A DNA stretch of 36,090 nucleotides from Fidelibacterota bacterium (lineage in GTDB: Bacteria; Fidelibacterota; UBA8477). Within the stretch, counting starts at the first letter, position 1. Every line of letters starts with the position of its first letter. Of this stretch, positions 25,463 to 33,952 are shown one piece after another. The notes beneath the pieces are model-generated. The model saw only the letters and a list, made by a program, of their open reading frames with translations. It had not been told where the DNA came from and searched no databases. The position numbers and the translations under genes are program-made. The DNA lies in NCBI GenBank assembly GCA_021734045.1, contig JAIPJR010000021.1, positions 1 to 36,090 on the forward strand, read 5' to 3'.

Positions 25463-27718
25463 ATGGGAGCGGCGGATTATTCCAGACCTTTAATTTCAAC
25501 ACGCCGGTTTTTGCCGCGAATGCTCACCCTATTGATTTTCATCATGAGCGGCATGGTGTTGTGGCAGTGCAGTGAGCCGCCGGCGGAAGATGTGGTTCCA
25601 CCAGTCCCCACGCTGGTTAGTCCTGCAGGTGATCTGGTGACTGTCGTGAATATTTATACCCTGCGTGCCCGGGTGACGGATAATCAGAAGGTGGTGGGCG
25701 TCGCCTTTATGCAGGGGCCGGATACTTTGGGTCGTGGTATTCAGGAAGAGAATTCCAGTTATTATTATTATCGTTGGAATACCCACGGGTTTGCCAATCT
25801 GGACACGGTGGAAAATATCTATGTAAAGGCGGTTGATGCGGCGGGTAATCAGGGCAGCTCAGAAACTCGTCGTGTGGTGGTGGATAATCGCGGTGTCACG
25901 CCCCATCCGGTTGAAATTACCGATGTGAGCGCGCCGGTGATCGGTGGTTCCATTGATAAATACCAGTTGAATATCACCTGGACACCCACCAATGCGTACT
26001 ATTTTGACACCTACCTTTTGTATCGCTCTGAAGATGCCCAGGTGGATAGTCTGGACACACTGATTGATTCCATTACCATACGCAGCCAATCAGCTTACGC
26101 GGACACCCATGCCATGGGCATTCAAAAGTCATTCTCCTACTGCATCTATGTTGTGGTGGATTCAGTTTGGTCAGCAAAATCCAATATCAAAAGCGGCACC
26201 ACCGGGGATTGGGTGGAAATTGAATTGGATCAGGTGACGCCGGTGGGAAAACACACCATGCAGGTGCATTGGAACCGCATGCTGGATCCCTATTTCCAAA
26301 GTTACCGTGTCTATCGCAGCCAATTTGCAGCCATTGATACCACCCGGGATACATTGGTGTTCTACTCGGAGGACCACAACCGCAATGAATTCACCGATGG
26401 CGGGTTGCATCAAAATACAAATTACACCTACCAGGTCTGGGTCACGGATACCCACGGCGCCATTTTTAAAACCGACCCGGTTTCGGCGCGAACCCTGGCG
26501 CTCCAACCGGTGGATTTCGTGGGCGCCACCAATGTGACCAAATATTCCGCCACCATTCAATGGGAGCCCAGCAATGATGCTGAATTCTCCGGTTACCGGC
26601 TGACCCGTAGCGCGGATAGTTTGTTCATGGCAGAACACGACACCCTGTTAGTGACGAATGATGTGAGCCGTACCGCCTATTCCGATTTGTTCCTGAATGG
26701 CGATCAGGACTATTTCTATTACCTCTGGGTGCTGGATCCGGACACCCTTGTCACCGGCCCGCCACTGGTAGTGCATACCCGCCCGGTGACGCCCGTCATC
26801 CTCAATACTCTGGAACCCGGACGCTATCAATTCGAAATGAGTTGGTCCCAGTACCTGCCCGTTCGCAGTGATTTCAGCGCCTATGTGGTGACCAAAACGG
26901 TGAATGATACCCTGACGCCCGTGGACACCATCCGGGAGCTGACTACATTGACTTACACCGACACAAAGGAGATTGCCTACGGAGTGAATCATACCTACAA
27001 AATTGCCGTGCTGGATACCAATGGCGGGGTGGGATTCAGTAATGGCATAATGGCGGAGCCATTGCGGATTCAACGAGCCAATGTGGTGAATATCCAACCC
27101 AGTGGTCAAGACGGGATAATCCTGCAATGGGACTGGGCTGACCAGCCTGAACCCGATTTTACGGCCTTTCAAATCAACCGGTACACCGACCTGTTTATTC
27201 TTCAGAATGGTGACACGATCTGGCTCGGGGATGATATTTTGGAGGAGGTACCGGCGGCGCTCCAGTGGAAATCCACCACTTTGGTCACCACCATCAGCAA
27301 TAGCGCCCAGCGCTCCTACACGGATAACGCCATTCAACAGTCACAAGGCGACTATGCCTACCAGATTTTGGTGATGGACTCCCGGGGAAATCTGGAGGGC
27401 GGCGAAATTCTGGGAAATTTCGTGGCCATGACGCTGCCTTCCGTGACCCTGCTGGCACCGGTCAATATCACCAACCACAGCGCCACATTACTCTGGACCC
27501 CGGCTCAGGCTGCCAGCGTTTATGAGCTGTATGTTAATGCCGACTCCACAGGCATGCGTCGTGATAATTCTGAGCTTGTGGCCGAAACAGTGAATTTACA
27601 GTTGAATGTGACCGGCTTGGGAAGCGGTGTAACCTACTGGTTTGCCGTGTGGGCTCGGGACAGCCGGGGAAATTACTCAGAGCGGAGCAATCTGGTTAAA
27701 GTCGAGACCCTGTTTTAA
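25463..27718 (+). CDS. Lipoprotein with one Ig-like and about six fibronectin type III domains
   Basis: This 751-residue surface or periplasmic lipoprotein has a signal ending at Cys 36 (MVLWQC, Gln at -1). An Ig-like domain lies at about 42-130 (PTLVSPAGDLVTVVNIYTLRA...VKAVDAAGN). About six FN3 repeats follow, each with the W-x-P...F..Y.LYRS pattern (for example ITWTPTNAYYFDTYLLYRS and VHWNRMLDPYFQSYRVYRS). No catalytic domain or C-terminal sorting signal is present, so it is probably structural or binds a partner. ATG 25463 lies seven bases after the dnaG stop and is preferred. An ATG at 25520 would start directly at the hydrophobic segment. It overlaps the LamG lipoprotein gene by one base (TAATG). 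Confidence 0.85.
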   Translation: MGAADYSRPLISTRRFLPRMLTLLIFIMSGMVLWQCSEPPAEDVVPPVPTLVSPAGDLVTVVNIYTLRARVTDNQKVVGVAFMQGPDTLGRGIQEENSSYYYYRWNTHGFANLDTVENIYVKAVDAAGNQGSSETRRVVVDNRGVTPHPVEITDVSAPVIGGSIDKYQLNITWTPTNAYYFDTYLLYRSEDAQVDSLDTLIDSITIRSQSAYADTHAMGIQKSFSYCIYVVVDSVWSAKSNIKSGTTGDWVEIELDQVTPVGKHTMQVHWNRMLDPYFQSYRVYRSQFAAIDTTRDTLVFYSEDHNRNEFTDGGLHQNTNYTYQVWVTDTHGAIFKTDPVSARTLALQPVDFVGATNVTKYSATIQWEPSNDAEFSGYRLTRSADSLFMAEHDTLLVTNDVSRTAYSDLFLNGDQDYFYYLWVLDPDTLVTGPPLVVHTRPVTPVILNTLEPGRYQFEMSWSQYLPVRSDFSAYVVTKTVNDTLTPVDTIRELTTLTYTDTKEIAYGVNHTYKIAVLDTNGGVGFSNGIMAEPLRIQRANVVNIQPSGQDGIILQWDWADQPEPDFTAFQINRYTDLFILQNGDTIWLGDDILEEVPAALQWKSTTLVTTISNSAQRSYTDNAIQQSQGDYAYQILVMDSRGNLEGGEILGNFVAMTLPSVTLLAPVNITNHSATLLWTPAQAASVYELYVNADSTGMRRDNSELVAETVNLQLNVTGLGSGVTYWFAVWARDSRGNYSERSNLVKVETLF

Positions 27719-28506
27719 TGCGAATAGGATTTAACAAGATAATTATATTGTTCAGCACGGTGGGGCTGCTGATTTTAATGCAATGCAGTGAGCCGGCGCC
27801 ATTTTACCAGTCTGTTAAACTCACCTCTGACGATGCATCCATCAGTTACCTGGAAATTGACACGCTGAATACTGCCTATCTCACGGGCGCCTTTACATGG
27901 GAATTTTGGTTCCGCATCGCTGAACTCACTGCGGACAGCCCCTGTCTGCTCATGGTACCGGATGCTGATGACAACAATGATCTGGCCATTTATCTTGACC
28001 GTACTACGGGAAAAACCATCACGATCTTTTATGCCAATAATCAGTTAACCACAACCAACCCCACCAATTTGCTGGATGGTCAATTTCACTCCCTGGCCCT
28101 GGCCAATGATGATGCGGGCCGGTTGGTACTATTTGTGGATGGCGCCCGGCGCATGGTGCGGAATCACACCTGGACTCTCAATCCAACAGGGCAGCGCATT
28201 CTCATCGGGGGTGACTGGGATCCGGGACAGTCGCAACCGGATAACGGCTGGACGGGCTGGTTGGATGAAGTGCGCTTATGGACCATTGCGCTGGCCGATT
28301 CAGAGCTGACCTTTCATGGCCAGCATATTGAAAAATTAACACAACATTATAATCCTGCCCTGCTGGAGCAGCTGAAGGGATTGTGGCGGTTTAACACCAC
28401 GGATCAATCATTGAATGTGGTGCCTGATGAACATCCCGGCACTGGTGAGCGTCCTGCGTTAATTCTCCATGGTGAGGTTGCCTGGACGGAAACTGCTGTG
28501 CGGTGA
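27718..28506 (+). CDS. LamG-domain lipoprotein
   Basis: This 262-residue lipoprotein has a signal ending at Cys 23 (LILMQCSEP, Gln at -1). One LamG/ConA-like domain covers about 30-210, with FTWEFWFRI, LLDGQFHSLALANDDAGRLVLFVDG and GWTGWLDEVRLWTIALADSEL. It is translationally coupled to the FN3 lipoprotein and shares the CSEP sequence after the lipid cysteine, so the two are probably exported to the same place and may work together. The ligand is unknown. Confidence 0.85.
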   Translation: MRIGFNKIIILFSTVGLLILMQCSEPAPFYQSVKLTSDDASISYLEIDTLNTAYLTGAFTWEFWFRIAELTADSPCLLMVPDADDNNDLAIYLDRTTGKTITIFYANNQLTTTNPTNLLDGQFHSLALANDDAGRLVLFVDGARRMVRNHTWTLNPTGQRILIGGDWDPGQSQPDNGWTGWLDEVRLWTIALADSELTFHGQHIEKLTQHYNPALLEQLKGLWRFNTTDQSLNVVPDEHPGTGERPALILHGEVAWTETAVR

Positions 28507-28520
28507 GTTGTGAAATGGTG

Positions 28521-28564
28521 AACGGCCAATTCCTGTTGGAGCCCCATGGACGGCCGTTTATTTT
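28521..28564 (+). terminator. Probable terminator after the lipoprotein pair
   Basis: AACGGCC (28521-28527) pairs with GGCCGTT (28552-28558), followed by TATTTT. The loop is long (24 bases) but contains a small CCAA/TTGG stem. It lies just before the tRNA gene. Confidence 0.5.
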
Positions 28565-28587
28565 AGCGCCGCGAGAATTGACACCCG

Positions 28588-28660
28588 GGGCCCTTAGCTC
28601 AATGGTTAGAGCAAACGACTCATAATCGTTAGGTTGTAGGTTCGAGTCCTACAGGGCCCA
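28588..28660 (+). tRNA. tRNA with CAT anticodon (tRNA-Ile2 likely, or elongator Met)
   Basis: This is a 73-nt cloverleaf. The acceptor GGGCCCT pairs with AGGGCCC, D arm GCTC/GAGC, anticodon stem AACGA/TCGTT with loop CTCATAA, T arm GTAGG/CCTAC with TTCGAGT, and discriminator A. CCA is not encoded. The acceptor and D-arm wording match E. coli tRNA-Ile2, whose C34 is changed to lysidine by TilS, more than elongator tRNA-Met. I cannot exclude Met. Confidence 0.93.
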
Positions 28661-28667
28661 CTTTCCA

Positions 28668-28699
28668 ACAAATTTGTTACCCATGTCCTGATTTCACCA
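28668..28699 (+). repeat. 32-base direct repeat, left copy
   Basis: The 32 bases from ACAAATTTGTTACCCATG onward are identical to those at 30245-30276, 1,577 bases away. The left copy starts eight bases after the tRNA gene. Together the copies bracket almost the whole island. Confidence 0.8.
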
Positions 28700-28828
28700 C
28701 CATCTTCCAGCCCCCCGACCCTCGTTTTGGTCATTGACTATTGGATTTTTGAATTTGTTTGAGATTGGAGGCGTGGGATTTGTGATTTCCCGTCATTCGG
28801 GAAAGCTCGGGACTACGGATTTTTCTCC

Positions 28829-28949
28829 GTTGCCACGGGCTTTAGCCCGTGGGTAGATAGACTTCGCAGACGGAATGGGCTTCAGCCCCTTACTCGAGCC
28901 GCATTGATAAGGGACTAAAGTCCCAATCGCAGGGGTGTTTCGATGCTCT
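28829..28949 (+). repeat. 121-base palindrome-rich repeat, copy 1
   Basis: The element contains CCACGGGCT-TT-AGCCCGTGG, GGGCTTCAGCCCC and GGGACTAAAGTCCC. It is followed by CCGGGCTAAAGCCCGG just outside the copied part. It matches 29186-29306 with about three differences. The style is that of REP-like intergenic palindromes. No transposase is nearby. Confidence 0.8.
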
Positions 28950-29106
28950 CCGGGCTAAAGCCCGGAGCTACGGAAAAGAAAACCTCCTGAGTTCACTCTG
29001 AGCTCTACCTGCCCCAGTGAAATGCTCATCTTTTAGATGAATTTCACGGGGCCTGCCGGGGCGAAGCAGAGCGCAGCTGGATAAAAGTGCAGCCGGGATT
29101 GCGGCG

Positions 29107-29806
29107 CTTCCGGCTTATTCAGGGAAGGGCTTTAATGACGCGATGAAGAACGAAACCAGGAAATCATTCGCTGTTACCAAATTTCGTTGCCACGGGCTTT
29201 AGCCCGTGGGTAGATAGACTTCGCAGACGGAATGGGCTTCAGCCCCTTACTCGAGCCGCATTAATAAGGGACTAAAGTCCCAATAGCAGGGGTGTTTCAA
29301 TGCTCCACAACGCTCCTGTTCTTTTTTCTTGAAAAAAAATGAACCAAAAATTCAAGTCTGAAAGCCCTTCTCCGGCGCTGTTCATCACCTCCGCTGCAGA
29401 AAATCGAACTCAGTCCCTTGGGGACTTCAGACATGATTTGCTGCTTCACGCTCTGGTGCTTCCGGCTTATTCCGGGAAGGGCTTTGATGACGGGATGAAC
29501 AACCTGGTATTTTACTACTTTGGCGATTCTTGTTTTGACTATTGAGGTTTGGAATTTTGAATTTGTTTGAGATTGGAGGCGTGGGATTTGTGAACGTGCT
29601 ATTCGCAAAGAAAGCAATAGCAACGCCCCATGTTACACGACCGCGTTGAAGTTTTCTCCCCTTGGCAAGGGGAGAATAAAAGAGGGGTTGAGAATCCGTG
29701 TGTTGCCGGGAATGGATCCCCTCCCGAACCTCCCCTTATCTCAAGGGGAGGGGACTTCGTCATTTCGCCATTATCAGGGAAGGGCTTTAATGACGCGATG
29801 AAAAAC
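29107..29806 (+). repeat. Three copies of a 45-base repeat (CTTCCGGCTTATTC...)
   Basis: Copies at 29107-29151, 29459-29503 and about 29767-29806 share AGGGAAGGGCTTTAATGACG with small changes. The third copy has a diverged 5' part. They alternate with the other repeat families of the island. Confidence 0.75.
29186..29306 (+). repeat. 121-base palindrome-rich repeat, copy 2
   Basis: This is the direct copy of 28829-28949, shifted by 357 bases. The differences seen are single bases in GCATTAATAA, AATAGC and TTTCAATG. Its 3' border coincides with loss of the CCGGGCTAAAG hairpin present after copy 1. Confidence 0.8.
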
Positions 29807-29938
29807 CGAAAATCCAGCGTTTTCCCTTTCTCCATCTCCCTTGCTCCGTCCTCCTCGACTTCGTTTCGGTCATTCATTTTTGAAATTTAGAATTTGTTTG
29901 AGATTTGATTCCTGGGATTTGTGATTTTCTTTCTCCCT

Positions 29939-30113
29939 TAAACACCGTAGGTGTTTTCTATCTGTAGAACCGGGTGTCCCCAGGATAAATGATGAACCCC
30001 ATCGGGGTTTCCTAATGATTTAAGCAGACATTAAAGGAATAGAAAACCCCTCACGGGGTTGAATTATTCTACAACGGTCTTTTCTACAGCGAGAGAACCC
30101 CTGACGGGGTTTT
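29939..30113 (+). repeat. Four-hairpin dispersed repeat, copy B
   Basis: The four hairpins in order are AAACACC-GTA-GGTGTTT, AACCCC-ATC-GGGGTT, AACCCC-TCAC-GGGGTT and AACCCC-TGAC-GGGGTT. They are joined by spacers of similar length to copy A (20486-20660, minus strand). Spacers have drifted while stems are kept, which suggests selection on structure or recent mobility of a structured element. Confidence 0.75.
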
Positions 30114-30244
30114 GATTTTCTGCCAGCTAAAACCATTCGGTTGTATTTGATTCACCTGCCCGGACGAGGCAGAGCCATGACGGATTCCATGTTTCCCAAA
30201 CAGTGTAAATTTGAAAGTTGTGTATCTGTTACCTATGTTTCAGG

Positions 30245-30276
30245 ACAAATTTGTTACCCATGTCCTGATTTCACCA
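30245..30276 (+). repeat. 32-base direct repeat, right copy
   Basis: It is identical to 28668-28699. Here it is part of a longer motif: TCAGGACA (30240-30247) and TGTCCTGA (30261-30268) form an 8-bp inverted repeat, and a related GTTACCTATG lies just before. This may be an end of a degraded insertion sequence, but no transposase is left. Confidence 0.8.
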
Positions 30277-30404
30277 GCTTTCTCCATTTTCAATCCTCCT
30301 TCTTCCCTTTTCCCTTTTCCTCCCTCCCTTTCACAAATTTTTTCCCATTCCATTAGCCACACATTGCACTATTTTAATCCATCCATTCCCGAAAGGAATT
30401 CTTC

Positions 30405-31652
30405 ATGAAATTGTCATCCACTTATAGACGAATACTCCTGCTCATGATTGTTATCATCCCGGTGTTGACACAATGCAGCATTCAGAAGAGAGGAAAAATG
30501 GCCAAAATGGAATCAGGAGAGCTTAATCTACACACCCGCCTGCTGACACTGGATTCCCATGTGGATACGCCCTTGCGCATCATGCATGACAATATTCATC
30601 TGACCGAGCGACACAGTCCTGAACTGGACAACAGCCGACTTGATTTTCCCAGAATGCGTGAAGGCGGACTGGACGGGGTCTTTTTTGCCGTGTGGACTGC
30701 ACAGGGCGAGCGAACGCCGGAAGGGCACCAGTCCGTTTTTGAAAAAGCTGACCATATTCTGGATGTGGTTGATGCTGAAATCGGGAAATACAGTGATCAG
30801 GCCGCCACTGCCACGCGCTCCACAGACCTGAAACGACTGGCCGGGGAGGGTAAATTCGCCATTTTTCTGGGTATGGAAAATGGCTATCCCGTTGGCCGGT
30901 CGTTGGATAACCTGGATTATTTTTACAGGCGGGGCATTCGCTACATGACCCTCTGTCATACGAAGAATAATGAGATTTCAGATTCGTCTAACGATGAGCC
31001 CGAACACGGCGGTTTGAGCCCCTTTGGTGTTGAAGTGGTGAAACACATGAACCACCTGGGGATGATGGTGGATGTCTCCCATCTGTCGGATGACGCCGTC
31101 CGTAATGTGCTGGAAATCTCGTCAGTACCGGTCATCGCCTCCCATTCCTGTGCCAAAGCATTGTGTGACAATCCCCGAAATCTTTCGGACTCCCTCCTCA
31201 CGGCAATAGCCCTGCAGGGCGGTGTGGTCCAACTGGCATTTTTCAGTGAGTATCTGGAGACACCCCGGCCCGATGCCGCTCGTGATTCTGCCTTCCAGGC
31301 GTTTCGCAATAAATGGGGTAACCGGTATGACCTTGACTCCCTGCAGCTGGTGGACTATCGCTGGGAGCGGGCCGAGTTGAACCAAAAATTCCCACCGCAG
31401 TTGGCCACACTGGAAACGGCTCTCAACCATCTTGATCACATGGTGAGCGTCATGGGAGTGGATCATGTGGGCATTGGCAGTGACTTTGATGGCGGAGCTG
31501 CGCTGGCGGACTGTCAGGATGTGAGCTGCTATCCCCGGATCACGGCGGCCCTGTTGAAAAGGGGGTATTCACTCGCCGATATTGAAAAAATCTGGTCCGG
31601 GAATCTTTTGCGGGTCATGACGGCCGTGGAGGACTTCTCAACGAGCCTGTAA
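30405..31652 (+). CDS. Membrane dipeptidase-type lipoprotein (peptidase family M19)
   Basis: This is a renal-dipeptidase-like zinc enzyme of 415 residues, exported with a lipoprotein signal ending at Cys 24 (VLTQC, Gln at -1). The metal ligands are in place: H52 and D54 (DSHVDTP), E158 (GMENGYP), H226 (VDVSH) and H247 (ASHS). D360 lies in HVGIGSDFDG. Family members cleave dipeptides, some with D-residues, at the C-terminal side. The likely role is peptide use or cell-wall dipeptide recycling in the periplasm. AAAGGA lies nine bases before ATG 30405. It stands alone after the repeat island, and the 272-base gap downstream separates it from the acyl-CoA synthetase gene. Confidence 0.93.
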   Translation: MKLSSTYRRILLLMIVIIPVLTQCSIQKRGKMAKMESGELNLHTRLLTLDSHVDTPLRIMHDNIHLTERHSPELDNSRLDFPRMREGGLDGVFFAVWTAQGERTPEGHQSVFEKADHILDVVDAEIGKYSDQAATATRSTDLKRLAGEGKFAIFLGMENGYPVGRSLDNLDYFYRRGIRYMTLCHTKNNEISDSSNDEPEHGGLSPFGVEVVKHMNHLGMMVDVSHLSDDAVRNVLEISSVPVIASHSCAKALCDNPRNLSDSLLTAIALQGGVVQLAFFSEYLETPRPDAARDSAFQAFRNKWGNRYDLDSLQLVDYRWERAELNQKFPPQLATLETALNHLDHMVSVMGVDHVGIGSDFDGGAALADCQDVSCYPRITAALLKRGYSLADIEKIWSGNLLRVMTAVEDFSTSL

Positions 31653-31737
31653 GCCGCTTAATTTTGGTATTCCAGGAATCTTCAAATTGGAAATGAGAGC
31701 GCACTTTTCAGCAATCTGCTGAACCCTCATCGGTTTC

Positions 31738-31772
31738 CATTGCAGGGACTGCAATGACGCCGTATCATTGCA
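31738..31772 (+). promoter_or_regulatory. Three overlapping 7-bp arms that can form alternative hairpins
   Basis: CATTGCA (31738-31744), TGCAATG (31750-31756) and CATTGCA (31766-31772) are arranged so that the middle arm can pair with either neighbour. It lies 150 bases before the acyl-CoA synthetase gene, where a leader would be. It could be an attenuator or a set of operator half-sites. No known riboswitch is recognised. Confidence 0.35.
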
Positions 31773-31924
31773 CACACAGGCGGCTTCGGGGGGTCATTCA
31801 TTAAAACATTATCTTTGAATTAAAACCCATGGCAATCTGAAGGGCTTCCTGCCACGAGGATTGTCCCGCGTGTTGAATGAATAAACGGGCAAACGAGCAG
31901 ATCGATTCATAAGGTAACATCAAC

Positions 31925-33706
31925 ATGAACGCACTAATTGGCCAGATTATACAGAACCTGAAAAGCACGGGATCCGAACCCCGGTTTTATGAAAAACAGG
32001 GTGACACCTGGCAGGGATATTCGGGCGAGACGGTGATTGAACAAGTATTGCTGGTGCGCGCCAATCTCACGCGGCTGGGATACGGTAACGGGGACTTTAT
32101 CGGTATTCAATCCAACAACTGTTTGCGCTGGGTATTGGCAGATTATGGAATTGCCGCTTCGGGCGGTGTGTCGGTGGCCATTTACCCGACCCTGCCGGCG
32201 CAGCAAATCCAATACATCCTACAGCATTCGGGGACCCGTTTGGTGTTTGCGGAAAATGCGGAGCAGGTGGAGAAATTATTGGCGATCAGCGCTGAATGTC
32301 CCGCTTTAGAGCATATCGTATGTTTCGATGATGGCGCCACATTTGACGACCGGCGTGTCCTCAATTTCACGCAGTTCATGGCCGGTGATGAAGACAAAGA
32401 CAATCCCGAGAATCTGGATCAGTTGCTGGAATCACTGGATAAACGGGATCCCAATCGTCCCCACACCCTGCTCTACACCGCCGGTACAACCGGTGTCCCC
32501 AAGGGTGTTCTCCTGAATAATGCCAATCTGATGAGCAATGTGGACGGCTGCCAGGTGGCCAATCCGGTCATTGCCGGTGATCGGTACCTCTCCTTTTTAC
32601 CCCTGAGTCATATCTTTGAGCGCACTGGTCAGTATTATGCATTGAGCGGGGGTGGGATTATCTATTTCTGTGATAATGTGGATCGGGTTTCCGAGTATCT
32701 GCCCCAGGTCAATCCCATGGTCATGTTTGCGGTACCGCGGTTTTTCGAAAAAGTGTATGCCGGCGTCATGGCGAAATTTGCGGCAGGCAGTTTTATCCAG
32801 AGTTTTATCGCGGGACAGGCATTGAAAATCGGACGGAAATCGCTTCGGAAGCCCGCGCTGAAGCATTCCATCCGATACAAACTGGCCGATAAACTGGTTT
32901 TTTCCAAGGTGCGTGCCCGCCTGGGGGATCGTTTGAAATATTTCATCAGTGGCGGGGCACCCTTGAGCAATCAGATTGCGGAATTTCTGGAAATGATGGG
33001 CATTATGGTGCTCCAGGGCTATGGACTTTCCGAGACGTCGCCGGTCATCAGCGGTAACATGTATTCGAATCATCGCGTGGGCAGTTCGGGACCCGTGCTC
33101 TATAATGTTGAGGTCGCTTTTGATGCGGATCAGGAGATTTTGGTGAAGGGGCCATCGGTTTTCGGTGGCTATTTCAAAGATCCGGAGGGCACAAGCAGGG
33201 CTTTTGATGCAGAGGGTTGGTTTCATACCGGTGATTTGGGTGCATTGATTGATGGTCATCTGCACATCACCGGGCGTAAGAAGAATATTATCGTGACCTC
33301 CGGGGGTAAAAATGTCATGCCCGCTCCGCTGGAGGAAGCGCTGGAAATTCATCCCATGATTGATCAGGTGGTGGCGGTAGGGAATCTGCGAAATTTCATA
33401 TCAGCCCTCATCGTACCCTCGTTTGAAAACCTGCAGGAATGGGCGCGTGAGAAGGCATTGCAATGGAAAAATAATGAGGATCTGGTGAATCTGAGTGAGG
33501 TGAAAATACACTTTAAGGAATTGGTGGACACGGCCATGGAAAGATTTGCCCGTTATGAACGCATTAAAAAAATTGCCCTGTTGCACACTCCCTTCACGAT
33601 CGAGGAAGGGACGCTGACCCCAAAGTTTTCCATCCGGCGGGAACAGGTGGAAAAGCGCTACCAAGCGCTGATTGATGCCCTGTATCAATCGGATTCAAAC
33701 ACCTGA
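31925..33706 (+). CDS. Long-chain fatty acid-CoA ligase (AMP-forming)
   Basis: This enzyme activates long-chain fatty acids with ATP and CoA for lipid synthesis or breakdown. The 593-residue protein is of the FAA1/FadD15 branch (COG1022). The ATP-binding motif is YTAGTTGVPKGV (184-195), where most members have YTSGTTG. Other landmarks are GYGLSETSP, GWFHTGDLG and the GRKKNIIVTSGGKNVMP hinge region. No membrane segment is evident. AAGGTAA lies upstream of ATG 31925. It is a single gene. It converges on the large secreted protein gene, with the terminator at 33832-33863 between them. Chain-length preference cannot be judged. Confidence 0.93.
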   Translation: MNALIGQIIQNLKSTGSEPRFYEKQGDTWQGYSGETVIEQVLLVRANLTRLGYGNGDFIGIQSNNCLRWVLADYGIAASGGVSVAIYPTLPAQQIQYILQHSGTRLVFAENAEQVEKLLAISAECPALEHIVCFDDGATFDDRRVLNFTQFMAGDEDKDNPENLDQLLESLDKRDPNRPHTLLYTAGTTGVPKGVLLNNANLMSNVDGCQVANPVIAGDRYLSFLPLSHIFERTGQYYALSGGGIIYFCDNVDRVSEYLPQVNPMVMFAVPRFFEKVYAGVMAKFAAGSFIQSFIAGQALKIGRKSLRKPALKHSIRYKLADKLVFSKVRARLGDRLKYFISGGAPLSNQIAEFLEMMGIMVLQGYGLSETSPVISGNMYSNHRVGSSGPVLYNVEVAFDADQEILVKGPSVFGGYFKDPEGTSRAFDAEGWFHTGDLGALIDGHLHITGRKKNIIVTSGGKNVMPAPLEEALEIHPMIDQVVAVGNLRNFISALIVPSFENLQEWAREKALQWKNNEDLVNLSEVKIHFKELVDTAMERFARYERIKKIALLHTPFTIEEGTLTPKFSIRREQVEKRYQALIDALYQSDSNT

Positions 33707-33831
33707 AGTACGGAAGATTGATTTTGGATTCTGAATTAAGTACCGGTGTTTTTCAGCATATTCAGTTTTAATACCACAATATACTCTAGACAAAGACTCC
33801 CTTACCTCAACTGATCTGTCACTAAATGAAA

Positions 33832-33863
33832 AGCCCCGGATCCTCTGGCGGGAATCCGGGGCT
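33832..33863 (-). terminator. Terminator for the large secreted protein gene
   Basis: A 10-bp perfect stem AGCCCCGGAT / ATCCGGGGCT (33832-33841 and 33854-33863) is followed on the minus strand by TTTTCATTT. On the plus strand the tail is GGTTTG, so it acts best for the minus-strand gene, though it may also stop readthrough from the acyl-CoA synthetase. Confidence 0.8.
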
Positions 33864-33952
33864 GGTTTGATGCATCCACATTTCCATGAGGAGAAATGTT
33901 GATGGATGTTTCAGTATCAGATGTCAGATAGCATCAACATCATTCATCCGAT

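Larger units (their letters stand above)
28661..30404. other. Gene-poor repeat island 2
   Basis: I see no real gene in these 1.74 kb. The contents are a 32-base direct repeat near each end, a duplicated 121-base element of GGGCTTTAGCCC-type palindromes, three copies of a 45-base repeat, and TCCCCTT/AAGGGGA-type hairpins (29656-29675 and 29731-29751). There are also three copies of an AATTTGTTTGAGATT motif (28752, 29559 and 29889) and four-hairpin element B. Several families recur in inverted orientation at 20.3-21.3 kb. The last 100 bases carry AAAGGA upstream of the dipeptidase start. Confidence 0.75.

Noticed and set aside
26648-27337. 229-codon minus-strand open frame inside the FN3 gene
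   Set aside because: It is a shadow of a clear FN3 repeat protein. The same applies to 2008-2556 and 35459-35977 inside other genes.
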